Positions 9,137 to 20,712 of a DNA stretch of 21,811 bases are shown here, piece by piece. The DNA lies in contig CAJNOQ010003008.1 in assembly GCA_905250885.1 (NCBI GenBank), positions 1-21,811 on the forward strand. The letters run 5' to 3'. This DNA comes from Didymodactylos carnosus. Taxonomy: Eukaryota; Rotifera; Eurotatoria; Philodinida; Philodinidae. The notes under the pieces were generated by a model. It saw only the letters and a program-made list of their open reading frames with translations. It did not search any database and was not told the origin of the DNA. The position numbers were made by a program, and so were the translations under genes. Positions within the stretch are counted from its first letter, which is position 1, and every line of letters begins with the position of its first letter.

Positions 9137-10691
9137 TTACCAAGCAGTTTGATGTCTGCAATATATTTGTCGTTGCTGTTGTTGTTGTTGTTGAAAGGAT
9201 ATTGGATATGATGGAAAAGATGGTGAAGTATGTGCTGTTGAGCTAAGAAATGATCGTGTATGATCACTCCATGTAATTGTCGACGGTGATTTATTTGTTA
9301 ATGATGTATTTGGGTAATATGGATGAATATTACGCATAAATTGAGTGTTGGTGGGAATTGTAGAATAACAACCTGTGTTGTTCGACACTTGTTGATGAAG
9401 AGAAGTGCGAGTCAAATGCATTGTAGATGGATGTGGATGAAACATGTATGTTGAAAGCTGATGATGTGGCTGGTATTGTGGATTAGGGAGAATATAAGAA
9501 ATATTTTTCATGAACAGCTTGTTCAAATTGTCATCCTATACAAATAGACAAACTTTAATATGTCATTTTATACACCTAGAAGTTATTGAATGAAAAAGAT
9601 TGATAAATCAAATACTGAATCAAATTGACCAAAGCTAATTGACCTTGAGCATTTGTATGAAAAACATTTCCCAGATTACTGAAGAAATAATAATCAACAA
9701 TTGGATATATTTTATTAATGAAATTTCTTTTCTTTTGAACATAAAACGTTAAAAATTGTTTAATTACCTGCATACAGTAATTATTCTCATGATCGACTAG
9801 AAACTGATCTTGATGGTATGATTGTTGAATAGTTCTTATAGGTTGCTTAATGGCAAAACTTTGCTGAATGTGAGTTTGTTGATGTTGATGTTGCTGTTGT
9901 CGATAAAAATTAATATTTCCTACCGATGACATGGTTATTGGTATCGGTAAATTTAGACGTGTCGATGTTTTATACTTGAGATGATTATTTTTCATTGATG
10001 AATAACTATGAAAATTGTTTTCTGCTGTTAATCTAATCGATGATGTAACAGGATAATTGGATTCAGATTGAATTATGATTGGATTGTTGTTGTTATTTGA
10101 ATTTCTAGTTGTAATAGATAATACTGATGGTACATTTGAATTTTCTATTCCTTCTACAGCAGCAGCGTACGATTTTTTATTCGAAGATAAAGTCAAGATT
10201 TTATAATGATTTTCTTTGTTTTCTTTATTGTTATTATTTATTGATAATGACAACGATGAATTGGATGATGGATGCTGATAGTAATTATATCGTTTTTCTT
10301 CATGATGTAACTGTTGTTGATACTCTTTTGTATAACATCGATATAAATCACGAATTGGACATCGTTCATTGCCTACACGACACGATACATGGCCAGGATC
10401 AATCCAAAGAAAGAGTTTTTTTGGTAAACAACATTTCAATAGCTCTGGCTCAATATTAGCCTCTTGACAAGCACGAAATAATGTTGGATCAAGATTTGTA
10501 TTCACAGTCAAACAACGATAAGCTTCACCACGATGTGGATATTGTGGATACCAATGATTAATATATCGTGATGAGAGAATATTGATAAGAGAATTTTTAA
10601 ATTGTTCTAAATTTTGCTGTGTTAAACCTTCACCGTATTCAATTAATAAGCCAACAAAATAATTGACACCAGTTTCTATTTCTACTTGCAT
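9137..10691 (-). CDS. BTG/Tob-family anti-proliferative protein (2 exons)
   Basis: Exon 1 is 10691-9768 and exon 2 is 9535-9137, joined through CAG|gtaatt and tttgtatag|GAT in phase 0, giving about 440 aa. Residues 1-120 are the BTG domain. Box A (SRYINHWYPQYPHRGEAYRC) and box B (LPKKLFLWIDPGHVSCRVG) are both clear, and the GEAYRC and VSCRVG wording is closest to BTG3. The remaining ~320 residues are rich in Ser, Asn, Gln, His and Pro, with polyglutamine stretches encoded by CAA repeats near 9175-9194 and 9886-9900. BTG/Tob proteins bind the CAF1 (CNOT7/8) deadenylase, and some bind transcription factors, restraining proliferation. The long tail recalls Tob rather than vertebrate BTG3 (about 250 aa). 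I could not find a PAM2 (PABP-binding) motif. The frame stays open 192 nt into the intron, so retention would give a 371-aa isoform. Confidence 0.87.
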
Positions 10692-13285
10692 GAAGAATTA
10701 GACAATGAAAAAAATTATTATTTTTATATAAAAATGACACATATACGAATTTTGTCCATAAATCGACTATGTTTGTAAATTAAATCTGACTATTTTTGTG
10801 TATTCAAAATATTGATTTCTATTTCACTGTTGTTTTCTTTAACAAAAGATGAAAATAAAATATTTTTATTTTTTTAAAAGAAAAACTTTTTACTAATATA
10901 ACACCTTCTTAATTAATAATAATAACAATTGTTGAATAGATTTACGCGCTTCAACAATTATCATATTTCTATTAGTTGTTGTTAGTCGTTTTATTCTCGT
11001 ACATATCGATATTCGTTGTTGATAAGAAATAATAGCAAAATTTTTTTTGAATTTATTCTCATGTTTTTTCGGTTGTTACAACACTTAGATTTTTCTCTAG
11101 CATTTTATATATTTTTATTCATCTAAAATTCGGTCGGTATGGTAGTCGTGTTACAAATATTCGTTCTTTTGAAATACCCGAATTCTTAAGGGTTCCTAGA
11201 CGACAACAACAAACTATTTGTGGAGACTTTTTTCTTCAAAACAAGAATAGATCTAAATTTAAAAGCAGTTGATAAAAAATAAAGTCATGAAACATAAAAA
11301 ATCTTCTCTAACTGAGATGAAAGATTTAAATCAAATATCGACATAACTCTCTAGATAAGATAATTTGACTATTGTACAAGAAAATGTTGCACTTCTCCAG
11401 TAAGTATTCAAGTGACTTGTTGAGATTATTGCATTTAAATTAATTATCTCTGTTTTTTTAACGTTGACAAAATATATTCAATATCATTAGCAGATATAAT
11501 CGTCTTTGTCGAGCACTGTACAATATAAACACGAAAGCATCCAACAGTTTTGGACCTACATGACCATCAACAACACGATAAATTATATAAAGTTCATAGC
11601 AGTAAGATGTATTCATTTTCAAATTATTTGTTGTTATACACTATTACCTTCCATTGATGATAAAAACATCTAAAAGTAACGATTTGTTCATGCTATTAAG
11701 AATTGGTGTTGTGGCAATAATTAAAAGCGACTCTTTTATGAGTAATCGATAACGATGTGGTTTGATCAAGAGAATTTAAAAATCTTCAGTTTTGATGATG
11801 TATTCGGTTATAAGAAAGTATTTGTCAATAGCTGATTCAATATTATTTCATTTATTATTACCGTTTATATTCATTGATGTAGCACATAAATTCTCAATAG
11901 AATTATCATTCAATGTAAACAATGAAGCTGGTAGTTTTCTTATTTTTGGACGGGTTATGATTCTACAGTACCAGTAGGAACGGCATTTCCTATCGATTCG
12001 TAAATGAGAAAATGTTGCCTTAATAATCGAAGTCAAAAGCCGCAAAATTTTCTATATCGATGTAATTCATTCATTAATCGAAGCAATGAACAGTCAAAAA
12101 CGGAGCCAAAGACTTTTTGTAGCCGCTTCTGGAACTGTTATCAAATATTGGCAGTGTTTGTTTTCACAGCAGAACAAATATAATGACATCATTTTCTGTA
12201 AGAAATACAGCAAATACAAGTTCTATTCGATTATTTTCTATTAAACTGTCAATGAACTTGAACATTATTAGCTGAATCGTGCTTTCAAAAAAAAATAAGA
12301 AAATTATCAAACGTAGACGATGATCTTAAAACCTTTCAGACGATTAAACACCGTTATTGTTGATTACGGTATTAATTCTTCTCTTATTTTTCGATTATAT
12401 GTAAATGTATTATATTTTTTATTGTCGACTATATTTTTTAAAATTCATCATGTATCGTATTCACATCAGTAAAATAATATTTAATTTCACGGATGATTTT
12501 TCTTGTTTAATATATTATTTGAATTATTATGGAACCATGACTATCTGAACCACTCACATCGTTATTTACAGATCTACTTTCGATCTAGTGTCATAAAGAG
12601 GATTTCCTGTCTTTCCATAACAATTAGTTTAAAAAAAAAATTCTGAACAATAAGCTTTGTAGTGCGAATATTTCTCTAGAAAATGAGATGTTCCACAACT
12701 CTGAGCGACTCTTAATAACTGAGTTATAACATTTTTCTCGAATATCCAAGCACCGGTTCTGAAACTGATGAAGGTCAAAATTCAATTCTGTTAGTAAGCG
12801 ACGGGACTTTAGTAGATTCAAGCTCTGCTTTAGAGCATATTTACATAGCTGGCAAAAAACTAACTGCTATGGGACGATTTAGTATAGTTGTCTTCCAGAC
12901 ATCCAATATGAGTTTTTCTGCTCAAATAAAATGACATACCAAACAACCATGACTTCTGGCATTCTCTGATATTTTTATGGGTAAAATACGATAGTTTGTA
13001 GAAACACAGATGTTTTGTTAAGTAACGTGTAATGTATCTCATACGTCTTGCTCTAATGTATACGATGCATGCTGTTTCGTATGAAATGATTAGTTCTGTA
13101 TTAGAGATCACACACGTGTGAGACCAGATCTACAACCAACGCATACAGAATTTTCTAGATTTTTAAAAAGTTTATACGGAACCGACCCACCTCTGTTAAA
13201 CATGTTGCAGATAATTAGATTTTTAGTAGTTAATTTCTTTGAAGTATGTGTTTGATACATTGGTCTTGTTTTGTACCAGATGAAC
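10692..13285. other. Gene-free AT-rich spacer upstream of the BTG-family gene
   Basis: The BTG-family promoter should lie in the first few hundred bases. Open frames here (11792-11977, 11848-12045, 12624-12821, 12860-13111) are short, low in complexity or featureless, and none resembles a known protein. Small inverted repeats occur, such as AATTGTTGAA/TTCAACAATT at 10927-10959 and the palindrome CACACGTGTG at 13111-13120, which contains a CACGTG E-box. I see no RNA gene or mobile element. Confidence 0.55.
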
Positions 13286-13729
13286 CATTAGACATAGGCG
13301 GGACCGTCCTGATCCTCTCGGGATCGAGACCAGGACTGGAATCAAGGTTCTTTTTTGTAAAATTTCGTGAGAACAGCTAGAAATTTATCTTTGCTTCATA
13401 CTTAAATATTAATTTTTTAGTAAACCAAGAAGTCTGACAATTCTTTTCTAGACATTGATCTTTTTATCTATTCCGTTTATTGTGTCATGCAAACTGTATT
13501 AAAACACCAAAATCTCAATTTTAGGTTTTAAAAGCACAACGAGTTTCATTCCAAATACACAGATAATAGAGGTCGCTCCGCATCAAACGCAGCCCACACT
13601 GCACGGGCTTCTGAACTTTTCGGCATTAACGGAGTGTTTTTTTTTCGTGTTTTACGAGTAAAAGTTTTTCGAAACGGGGACGTGTTATGTCACGTACTAG
13701 AGTCGTGCCATAAGGGAGAAGATCATACT

Positions 13730-13863
13730 CAAGGTTATTGCGCAAGAATATATGCAAGACTATAGTACAAGACTGTGGTCAAGGTTATTGCGCAAGAATG
13801 TTCAAGGCTATGGTGCAAGAATATTTAAGGTTATTGCGTAGAGTATAGTCAAGATTATTGCGC
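13730..13863. repeat. Degenerate ~24-bp minisatellite, about 6 copies
   Basis: Successive units start near 13730, 13755, 13780, 13803, 13826 and 13850. Each follows the pattern CAAGGTTATTGCGCAAGAAT or its variant CAAGACTATAGTACAAGACT. The first two pairs alternate between the two variants, giving a higher-order period near 50 bp. Units are 23-25 bp and diverged, so the array is old or under little homogenisation. Confidence 0.85.
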
Positions 13864-13984
13864 GTATAAATAGATCGAGTTTTATTGTAAAAAAAAACTT
13901 TTTGTTTATCAATAAAGGATGGTCTTATGCATAAGAAAGAACGGACTCTAACATTAGTGCACTAGCTGGCTTACTGTCAATCCA

Positions 13985-14083
13985 ACATCATAGTAAGTAC
14001 AAGGAATCCAAATAATTCCATCCGTATCACGGGACGGGAACTGGCAATTCAATATACATCACAGTAGGTGTAATCGAATCCAA
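13985..14083. repeat. Degenerate direct repeat, 27-28 bp, 71 bp apart
   Basis: ACATCATAGTAAGTACAAGG at 13985 and ACATCACAGTAGGTGTAATC at 14056 begin two related copies. Both end in GAATCCAA, at 14011 and 14083. Identity is near 80 percent by eye. Confidence 0.65.
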
Positions 14084-14302
14084 GAAAATCAAAATGAGAC
14101 AACGTTATTGTCAACAAAAATTCAAACAAAAGTCCAACCCCAAGCATGTTATACAGATGATGAACCGAAAAATTTTTCTGAAATCGGGACTGAAAAACCT
14201 TGATCCCGAAAACAGGTTAAGTCTAATGATTGCTGCAAAATAGTTCCAGTTTTTGTTTACGGAATGCAATCTAATTGATAGAACTAGGCTTCATCTGTCA
14301 CA

Positions 14303-14440
14303 TCTGGGGGCCGTATCCCGAAAAAACTTCAAAGTCAAAGTCTAGACTTAAGTCAAATTTAAGTGTATAAAATTAGTACGTAAGTGCACATAACGAAGAC
14401 TTAATTTTGACTTGAATTGTTTTATGATACGGCCCCCAGA
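14303..14440. mobile_element. 138-bp MITE with 15-bp perfect terminal inverted repeats
   Basis: TCTGGGGGCCGTATC (14303-14317) is perfectly inverted as GATACGGCCCCCAGA (14426-14440). Inside the ends both arms continue with related sequence (AACTTCAAAGTCAAAGTCT on the left; AACAATTCAAGTCAAAATTA on the right read in reverse), so most of the element folds on itself. It has no coding potential. The GC-rich ends stand out sharply from AT-rich flanks. The target duplication is not clear: the TCT/AGA outer bases may belong to the element or be part of it. Confidence 0.8.
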
Positions 14441-15879
14441 CTCAGAAGAGAGCAATTAGTATTCTACAGGAGCTGATGTGATTCGACGCTGCTCTCTATA
14501 CCTTTGCAATTTTTGCGTTAGAACGCCTGTGTTTTAGTATCGTTTTTCTTCAAAAAGAACGATGAAAAAGAACAAAAAAATAGAATAGAATATTAGACTA
14601 AAAATGACAGGAAGAAAACACAAAAGCAGCACAAGTTTGCTAGGTAAAAAGTAAACAAGAAAAGAAGTAAAGAAAACAAAAGAATAAAAAAATAGCAACA
14701 ACAAAATGTACTGTCGTTCAAGATGGAAACACATGTTGGCTATATATATACATACATACACGGAATTAAAGTTTATAACTGATAGGTTTACGGGGGAAAA
14801 AAGAGACTATATTTCAAAAAAACAGAGAGACATTTCAATATATATATGATAGCTAATCTTTAACGACAAACATATCGCAACTGTCTCCACTTTTTTACCT
14901 CGCAGAATACTTGGTTATTGTTGATGATTTTTATGCCAATCATCAATCTGACACCCATTTTGACTAATACAAAATTCTAACACCATTCAGTGAGATGAAT
15001 ACAAATTCATATATTACCAGAACATAGAGCAGATTGAATCGTACATGGTAAATATTTTTTATATCTAACGCATGGGTCTTTTGAATGAAACGTTTTACAT
15101 TTTTATTTCAGAATGAAATCTGAACTTTTTAGATCTTTTAACATAAAAAGACGTATAACTTAGCAAAAACATACACACAAGTTTCGTGTTTAGATGTAGG
15201 TAGATGAAGAATGCAAAACAACAACAAATCACTGATTATATATTTCTTTTGACATTTTTCTTTTTACACTGCAGATATACGTAATAGAAAAAAAAAGATG
15301 GAAAATAGAATACAATAGAAGTTTAGCATTTATGTACGCTGAAAAATCAGCGTTTCGTTTTATAATATTCAGATATAGAGTTGAGTTTTACAATAAAATA
15401 AAACGATGAATACTGGAAAAATGAATTGCGTACGTAAAATACAAACAGAGGAGAATATCACTCAGAAGGAAATTAGCAAACCAAATGAGCGAGCGTGTAT
15501 ATTTAAACTGTGAACAATAAATGAACATACAAGAAGCAGTAAATTACACAAATCAATAAAATAAAAGATAATAGAAGAGTGGACGTTTGTATTTTGATTG
15601 AAAGAGAAAGCAGAAAGGAAATATAATAGAAAAAAAAAGAGAAAATAATGGCCAAGCACAGATAGCAAAGATCTTTTTTTCCTAGAAGTCACGAAAATTT
15701 TCTAGAAAATTGAAAACTAGCTAGTCAGCAAAATTTCCATTTCCCACAAACTCATAAAAAAACGGAGAAAAGTACAGAAACATAAAATTATGAACTAGTC
15801 TCATCTTTCTCAATCACACGTGAGTAACGGTTGATAATTAGTAAACCACTTAGCAATTTACTTTCACCTGTTTTTTCAA
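14441..15879. other. AT-rich region downstream of the DLK-like gene (3' UTR and spacer)
   Basis: A-rich on the plus strand, thus T-rich in the sense of the DLK-like transcript. Open frames on the minus strand (14534-14761, 15462-15692) are runs of Phe, Leu, Ser and Tyr produced by the T-rich composition, not proteins I recognise. The proximal part is probably the DLK-like 3' UTR; an AATAAA on the minus strand occurs near 15102-15107, about 770 nt after the stop. A short TA/CATA run lies near 14741-14760. Confidence 0.5.
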
Positions 15880-18800
15880 CTATTCATCATCATTCGTATG
15901 ATTCAAACAAGATTCACGTGATTCTGGTCGCTCATCAGAGATATGACCACCTTCATCGGAGACAACACCCTCGCTTTTGATTGATGAACGATTACTTTCT
16001 GGATATAATTCATTATCATCTATTTCTGATGAAAAGGTACCCGAAACACGATTTGAATCTTGATGTTTTTGTCGATGTTTCTCATCGTCCATCACAAAAT
16101 GATCACTCGTTACCTCTTCAACTTCTCCTTCTTCAGATGAACTATAACGCATAGTCTAAGCAAAAAGAAAGAAAAATGATTCAGATCATGAAATATTAAT
16201 ATTCATCAAACATACTTTTGTTCCAGATGTTTTCCGTATTTGACTATTTGTCGTTACCGGACTTCGATCAGTTGTTTTTGAGGAAGATGATAAAAATGTC
16301 ATATTTCGTTGTCTTCTCATTTCGGTTCGTATATTTCCACTAATTTTTAATTCATCCTCTCCAATGTTGTTATTTTCATCATCACCATTTGCACTGTTCA
16401 CTAAACTTAAAGCTGTTTCGTTGTCATAATCTTGCTTTTGTGATAGCGTTGAATAATCTGTTTGATCACCGCTTTTAGGACTATTTTTTAATGTTGACGT
16501 TGTTGATAATGTATTTTTCGTGCTACTTGTGCCACTATTACAACTGCTTAAACGTGTTTGACGACGTGATTGCTTTAAGATACCTGGATATACTTCTTCA
16601 CAATCGTCACCTCCACTGCTTGATGATTTTCGACCATAGGTAAAAAGTGTTGGTATCGGTGCTGATATTGTAGATGAACGTTTGTGCATGGATAAAAAAG
16701 TATCGGTTGTGATTGGGTTATCTATTTCAAGAGTAAGCCCTCGTCTAGATAATGGTTGTCTTTGGTTACTGGATGTGCTGTTGCCAGTGAGTAATGATAG
16801 CTCGATATCAGCCGATATAGATGGAACGCTAACTGCTGAAGTAAAATATTCAGTTCGCTTATGAGATATTGGTGCCATCATCATATCTGTTGAAGATTTA
16901 CTTAGTGAAGTTTGTTTCATTGTTCCTTGAGATGTTTCATTTACTACATTTGACGTACTGTTAATGCATTTTGTTTGTTTGTTGCTGTCACTTGTTGATA
17001 TAAATTTTTGAGAACCGCTACCACTACGTTGGTGACTAGTCCTTTTTCTCACACGTGGTTTGGATGCTGTTGGCGACGAAGAGCATTGCGATGGCTGTTG
17101 TGTTAATGTGGTGTTTGATGGTACAGGATTCTGTGATGTCTTGGGTGAATTATTAGAAATTTCATGAGAATCTGTTGCTAAAAGAGAAAGGAGATGGATT
17201 GCGTAACTAAACATTCATCATGTGAAATGTAAGTGATAATTAAAGCAAAAAGTCTTCAGGCTAAAAATACTTTTAAATTATCTGTAAGAAAGTCCATCTT
17301 GATGAGCTTTTATCGAAAGGCGTACTATGGTATATTCCACTATTTAACTGTACTCAATTCTCTTGTATCAGTGCAAATTTTCGTCTTAAAAACCAAATTA
17401 AAATTTTTTTTCTTACCTAGACTAGAAGAATTTCGTTTATTTGTTGATGATGATTGTGATGAATGACGTAGACGTGATAGTTGTTGCTGTTGCTGTAACA
17501 ATGGATTTGAAATTGTATGTACTTTGCAAACGTTATCATTATTAATTGTATTTGGTAGTTTCATTTGTAAAGATGACGCTCTTCGATAGAGTTTATACTG
17601 ATATTTCAACAATGGGCTAATTAATCTTTTTTGTTTTCCACTATTGATATTTAATACACGTTCTTTTTTTATTATTTCATTTTCACGTTGTTCCAGTTGT
17701 ACCATTAATGTCGTTAATTCAAGATACAATGTATTTGTTTGCTGTAGTTTTTTATGATAATGGTGACGAATATCTTGAATATGCTGTAATTCTTCGACAC
17801 GTTTTTGTCGTATTTGATCATGTGATAATTTCATTACGCTGGCCATGTCGATTGTCGGTAATGGTTTTAATTTTTCATTAATTTCAATCGACCAATTGTG
17901 TTTTAATGTCTGATATTCTTGCTCTTGCTCGAATAGAATAATTTCTGGTGTATTGACATCTAAATGTGTCAAGACTTGTTGAAACGATGGACGATTGCGT
18001 GGAGTTTGATTCCAACACATTGTCATTAATAATTTTAAACCTTCAGGTGCAGATGACGGAATTGGTAAGGTTAAGCTACCCTTGCCTACTCCTAGAAGCA
18101 CAGAAAGATCAGTTATATGTTTTACTTATTTTTCCTCTCAAAAAACAACAAATATTTACCAAACATAACTGAGGACGGATCTATATTGTGATATGGTATT
18201 TGACAGGTTAAAATTTCCCATAGAACAACACCAAATGACCTATGTATTAATAAGAAGATAGCAGTTTTACTAAGATTATCACACGAATGAATAAGATGAG
18301 CATTTGGCAAACTGCATTAGACTATGCGACTTCCCAAATTCTGCTGCTTCACCCTACACGCCCCATTTTAAGCAATTCATTAATCATGTACACATCTGTA
18401 CTAAACATAAGAATTACTAACCAATCTCAATCTCTCTAGTAAAATACCGTCCTCGGAAACATGTCTTTATTTTTTTGCCTGTGAATCACAGATATACGCA
18501 GACATCAAAATGAAACGGAAGATGATAAATTCTTACCAAATATCCACTTTTTCCGAACATGGCTCCTGTCTTATCACTTCTGGTGCCATCCAACTGTGGG
18601 TTCCATTAAAAGACATAACTTGGCTACGACGATTTAACATTTGTTTACATGTCCCAAAATCAGATATTTTTAATTTTTCACCGGCACCAATAAGTATATT
18701 TGGAGATTTCAAATCACGGTGTATTATTTTATTCGCATGTAAATAATTCATCCCTAATGAGATTTGTTTTGACCAATCAAGAACTTGTGTTGGTTTTGTA

Positions 18801-19706
18801 CAAGAATTTTCTCGTCGTCGTTTCAATACATCATGTAATGTTCCGTACTGACAGTATTCCATCAGAATATAAAACATAGGAGCGGATACACAGATGCCTA
18901 GAATGACATTTGAAACTGAAGAGTGATAGAAGAAGGCCCGAAAAAGAGTTCAGTCATGCACGTACCTTTGAATTTTACAACATTCACATGATTCAATTTT
19001 TTCAAATGATGGATTTTTGTTTCGTCTAATGTTCTGACTCGCTTGCAGGCAATTTCCATGTCGTTTAATTTACCACGATAAACTTGACCTTCCATTCCAT
19101 TTCCGATTAATACGAGCTCCACAATAGAATCTAACGGATATTCCCATTGGTCTTTTACTGTAGTAGGTGTTTTCAAATTATCTTGGTAAATTTTCCCCCA
19201 AACGTTCCATATCGGTTTTAGACATCCAAGAAAGCTGTCTAGAAGGCCTTTGTTTGATGAATATTTTACTTCTAATTGTTGCGAGTCCTTACTGTTCCCC
19301 CTATTGTCCTGGCTAAAATTACGAAACTGCACTTGACCCCTTTCTCCAGTTGGCGTTGCTGGTGCTGAAGATGTTGATAGCGGAAGAGGACTAGATATTT
19401 CTGCCTCTTGACTTTCAGATTGTATTTCGAGTTCGTCTATGTCACCCAAATCAACATTTTCCATCGATTCTAACGATAAGTGCCTGAAACAAAATTCAAT
19501 ATAATTTTCTGAAAAACAGTAAATTGTTTTCTTCTTAATCAAAACTTTTACCCTAGTCCCAACGTTAAAGCATTTTCACCACTCAGTAGTAAAACTGTAT
19601 TGTTATTATCTGCATCTTGATTTAAAATTGAACTCATCGAAGAATTGTTTAGATTTTCATGATCAACAACGGTTATTTCACCGTCGTCTAAGGGTGCAGG
19701 GGACAT
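15880..19706 (-). CDS. DLK: DLK/LZK-type mixed-lineage MAP kinase kinase kinase (7 exons)
   Basis: Exons on the minus strand: 19706-19552, 19483-18966, 18897-18537, 18239-18160, 18091-17417, 17177-16216, 16155-15880; introns are GT-AG, 60-297 bp; product about 1008 aa (human MAP3K12 859, MAP3K13 966). The ATG follows an in-frame TAG. After an acidic N-terminus comes the family signature LGCLKPIWNVWGKIYQ, then the kinase domain at about 173-415: GNGMEG loop, Lys199, HRDLKSPN with Asp286, DFG at 304-306, WMAPEVIR, and PRNRPSF. Residues about 420-520 form the leucine-zipper/coiled coil (ELQHIQDIRHHYHKKL, LYLELTTLMVQLE) needed for dimerisation in the family. A Ser/Thr/Asn-rich tail ends in a conserved acidic block, RYSSSEEGEVEE...SGTFSSE. 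DLK activates MKK4/7 and thereby JNK and p38 in axon injury and stress signalling. One orthologue of both vertebrate paralogues is likely. Confidence 0.95.
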
Positions 19707-20683
19707 TCCCAATTCTGACTATTCTTTGAGATAGCAACTACATTAGAAACGCTTATCTGAAACACAAGAAATTAAACTCTTTTATTATTTTTGTTTGTCT
19801 TCTTTGCATAATCACTTTTATGTACACGTTACAAATGGTAAAATAACCATTGGAAAAAACTGTTTCTGCGTTGAAAACTACAAAAAAAAGCGCATAAATG
19901 ATTGCTTTTTCTGTTGAAGAAGCTTTCAGTAAACAACTCTCGATTTTTGCAATTTGTCCATGCGCATGTTCAGTTAGTGCAGACGTCTACAAATAAGATG
20001 CGCGGGCGAATGTTTACTTTTTCTCCATTGTTACCGCATTTGTGTTTCAGAGTTATATACCAATCCAAAACCAGTCTGCAGCCTTTTTGCAAGTCAAATT
20101 AAACGATAATCTTCAAAATTGCTTTATATTATTTAGAAACTGGTGCAACACTTCAGATATTCAGAGGAGACAAAGTATTACAAATTACTCGTGAAAATCT
20201 GTCAATGCTATATAGCGATACCGCTCTAAGGCTAATTATAAATGTAGTACTTGTCAGATGGCAGTCGACTATAATGCGGATTTTAACCAATCGGATTTTA
20301 GTGTTTAGTGCTATGTACTACTCCCTCTGACACACATTACATGGCAGACATACATAGAAAGCTGCTCGAAAATAAGTGATTTCAAATAGTTATAGTGATT
20401 TGATTGAGCAAAAGTTTGGTGTAAGCTCAGTGCTCGCTTATCCCTGTAATTATGGCTGGGTTATTATATTCTCGTTCTCTACCTGGTTTATAATGAAAAA
20501 GAGATAAAAAGAACGATAAGAATGGTTTGCAGAATTCATTTATTCAATCCCTACACTGTCATGGAAAAGCACGGTAAAAATTTTCAAATATCATGGAAAA
20601 AGCGTGCATTAGAAGTCCAACCTTCATTCTCCGATACGGGTGAAACAACACACTTTTTCCGTGCTTCTTGCACGTTCGAGTAA

Positions 20684-20712
20684 CAAAAAAAACACTTAAG
20701 TGTGCTTTTTTT
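20684..20712. repeat. ACACTTAAGTGT palindrome flanked by A and T tracts
   Basis: The perfect 12-bp palindrome at 20692-20703 is preceded by A7-8 and followed, after GC, by T8, so the whole 29-nt segment is nearly self-complementary. Nearby, CATGGAAAAAGCGTG (about 20592) and the reverse complement of CACACTTTTTCCGTG (about 20649) match at 13 of 15 positions. This may be a small decayed inverted-repeat element. Confidence 0.55.

Larger units (their letters stand above)
13286..14228. mobile_element. Candidate repeat-derived block bounded by inverted CATTAGAC ends
   Basis: CATTAGAC-a-TA at 13286 is matched on the opposite strand by CATTAGAC-t-TA ending at 14228. Further in, TCGGGATC and ATCAAGGTT occur in the same order on both arms, so the two ends are related beyond the first eight bases although gapped. 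The block is more GC-rich than its surroundings and contains a minisatellite, a TATA-like box, an AATAAA and a degenerate 27-bp direct repeat, but no open frame of note. It could be one old non-autonomous DNA element or several overlapping insertions. No target-site duplication is obvious. Confidence 0.4.

Noticed and set aside
8918..9211. 97-codon open frame on the plus strand
   Set aside because: It is antisense to the BTG-family 3' UTR and exon 2, Asn/Lys/Ile-rich with no motif.
10127..10459. 110-codon open frame on the plus strand
   Set aside because: It is the antisense shadow of the BTG-family exon 1 and has no independent splice or domain signal.
13730..13863. CRISPR-like array
   Set aside because: The units are contiguous, diverged tandem repeats without distinct spacers, in a eukaryotic context.
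14534..15692. Hydrophobic minus-strand open frames suggesting small membrane proteins
   Set aside because: Phe/Leu/Tyr/Ser runs result from a T-rich strand; there is no conserved pattern or start context, and the region is probably 3' UTR.
17340..17416. Extension of the DLK-like exon 5 frame to a stop at 17340
   Set aside because: A good donor at 17416 (CTAG|gtaag) and an in-phase acceptor at 17178 lead into the long exon 6 with vertebrate-like C-terminus, so this is intron.
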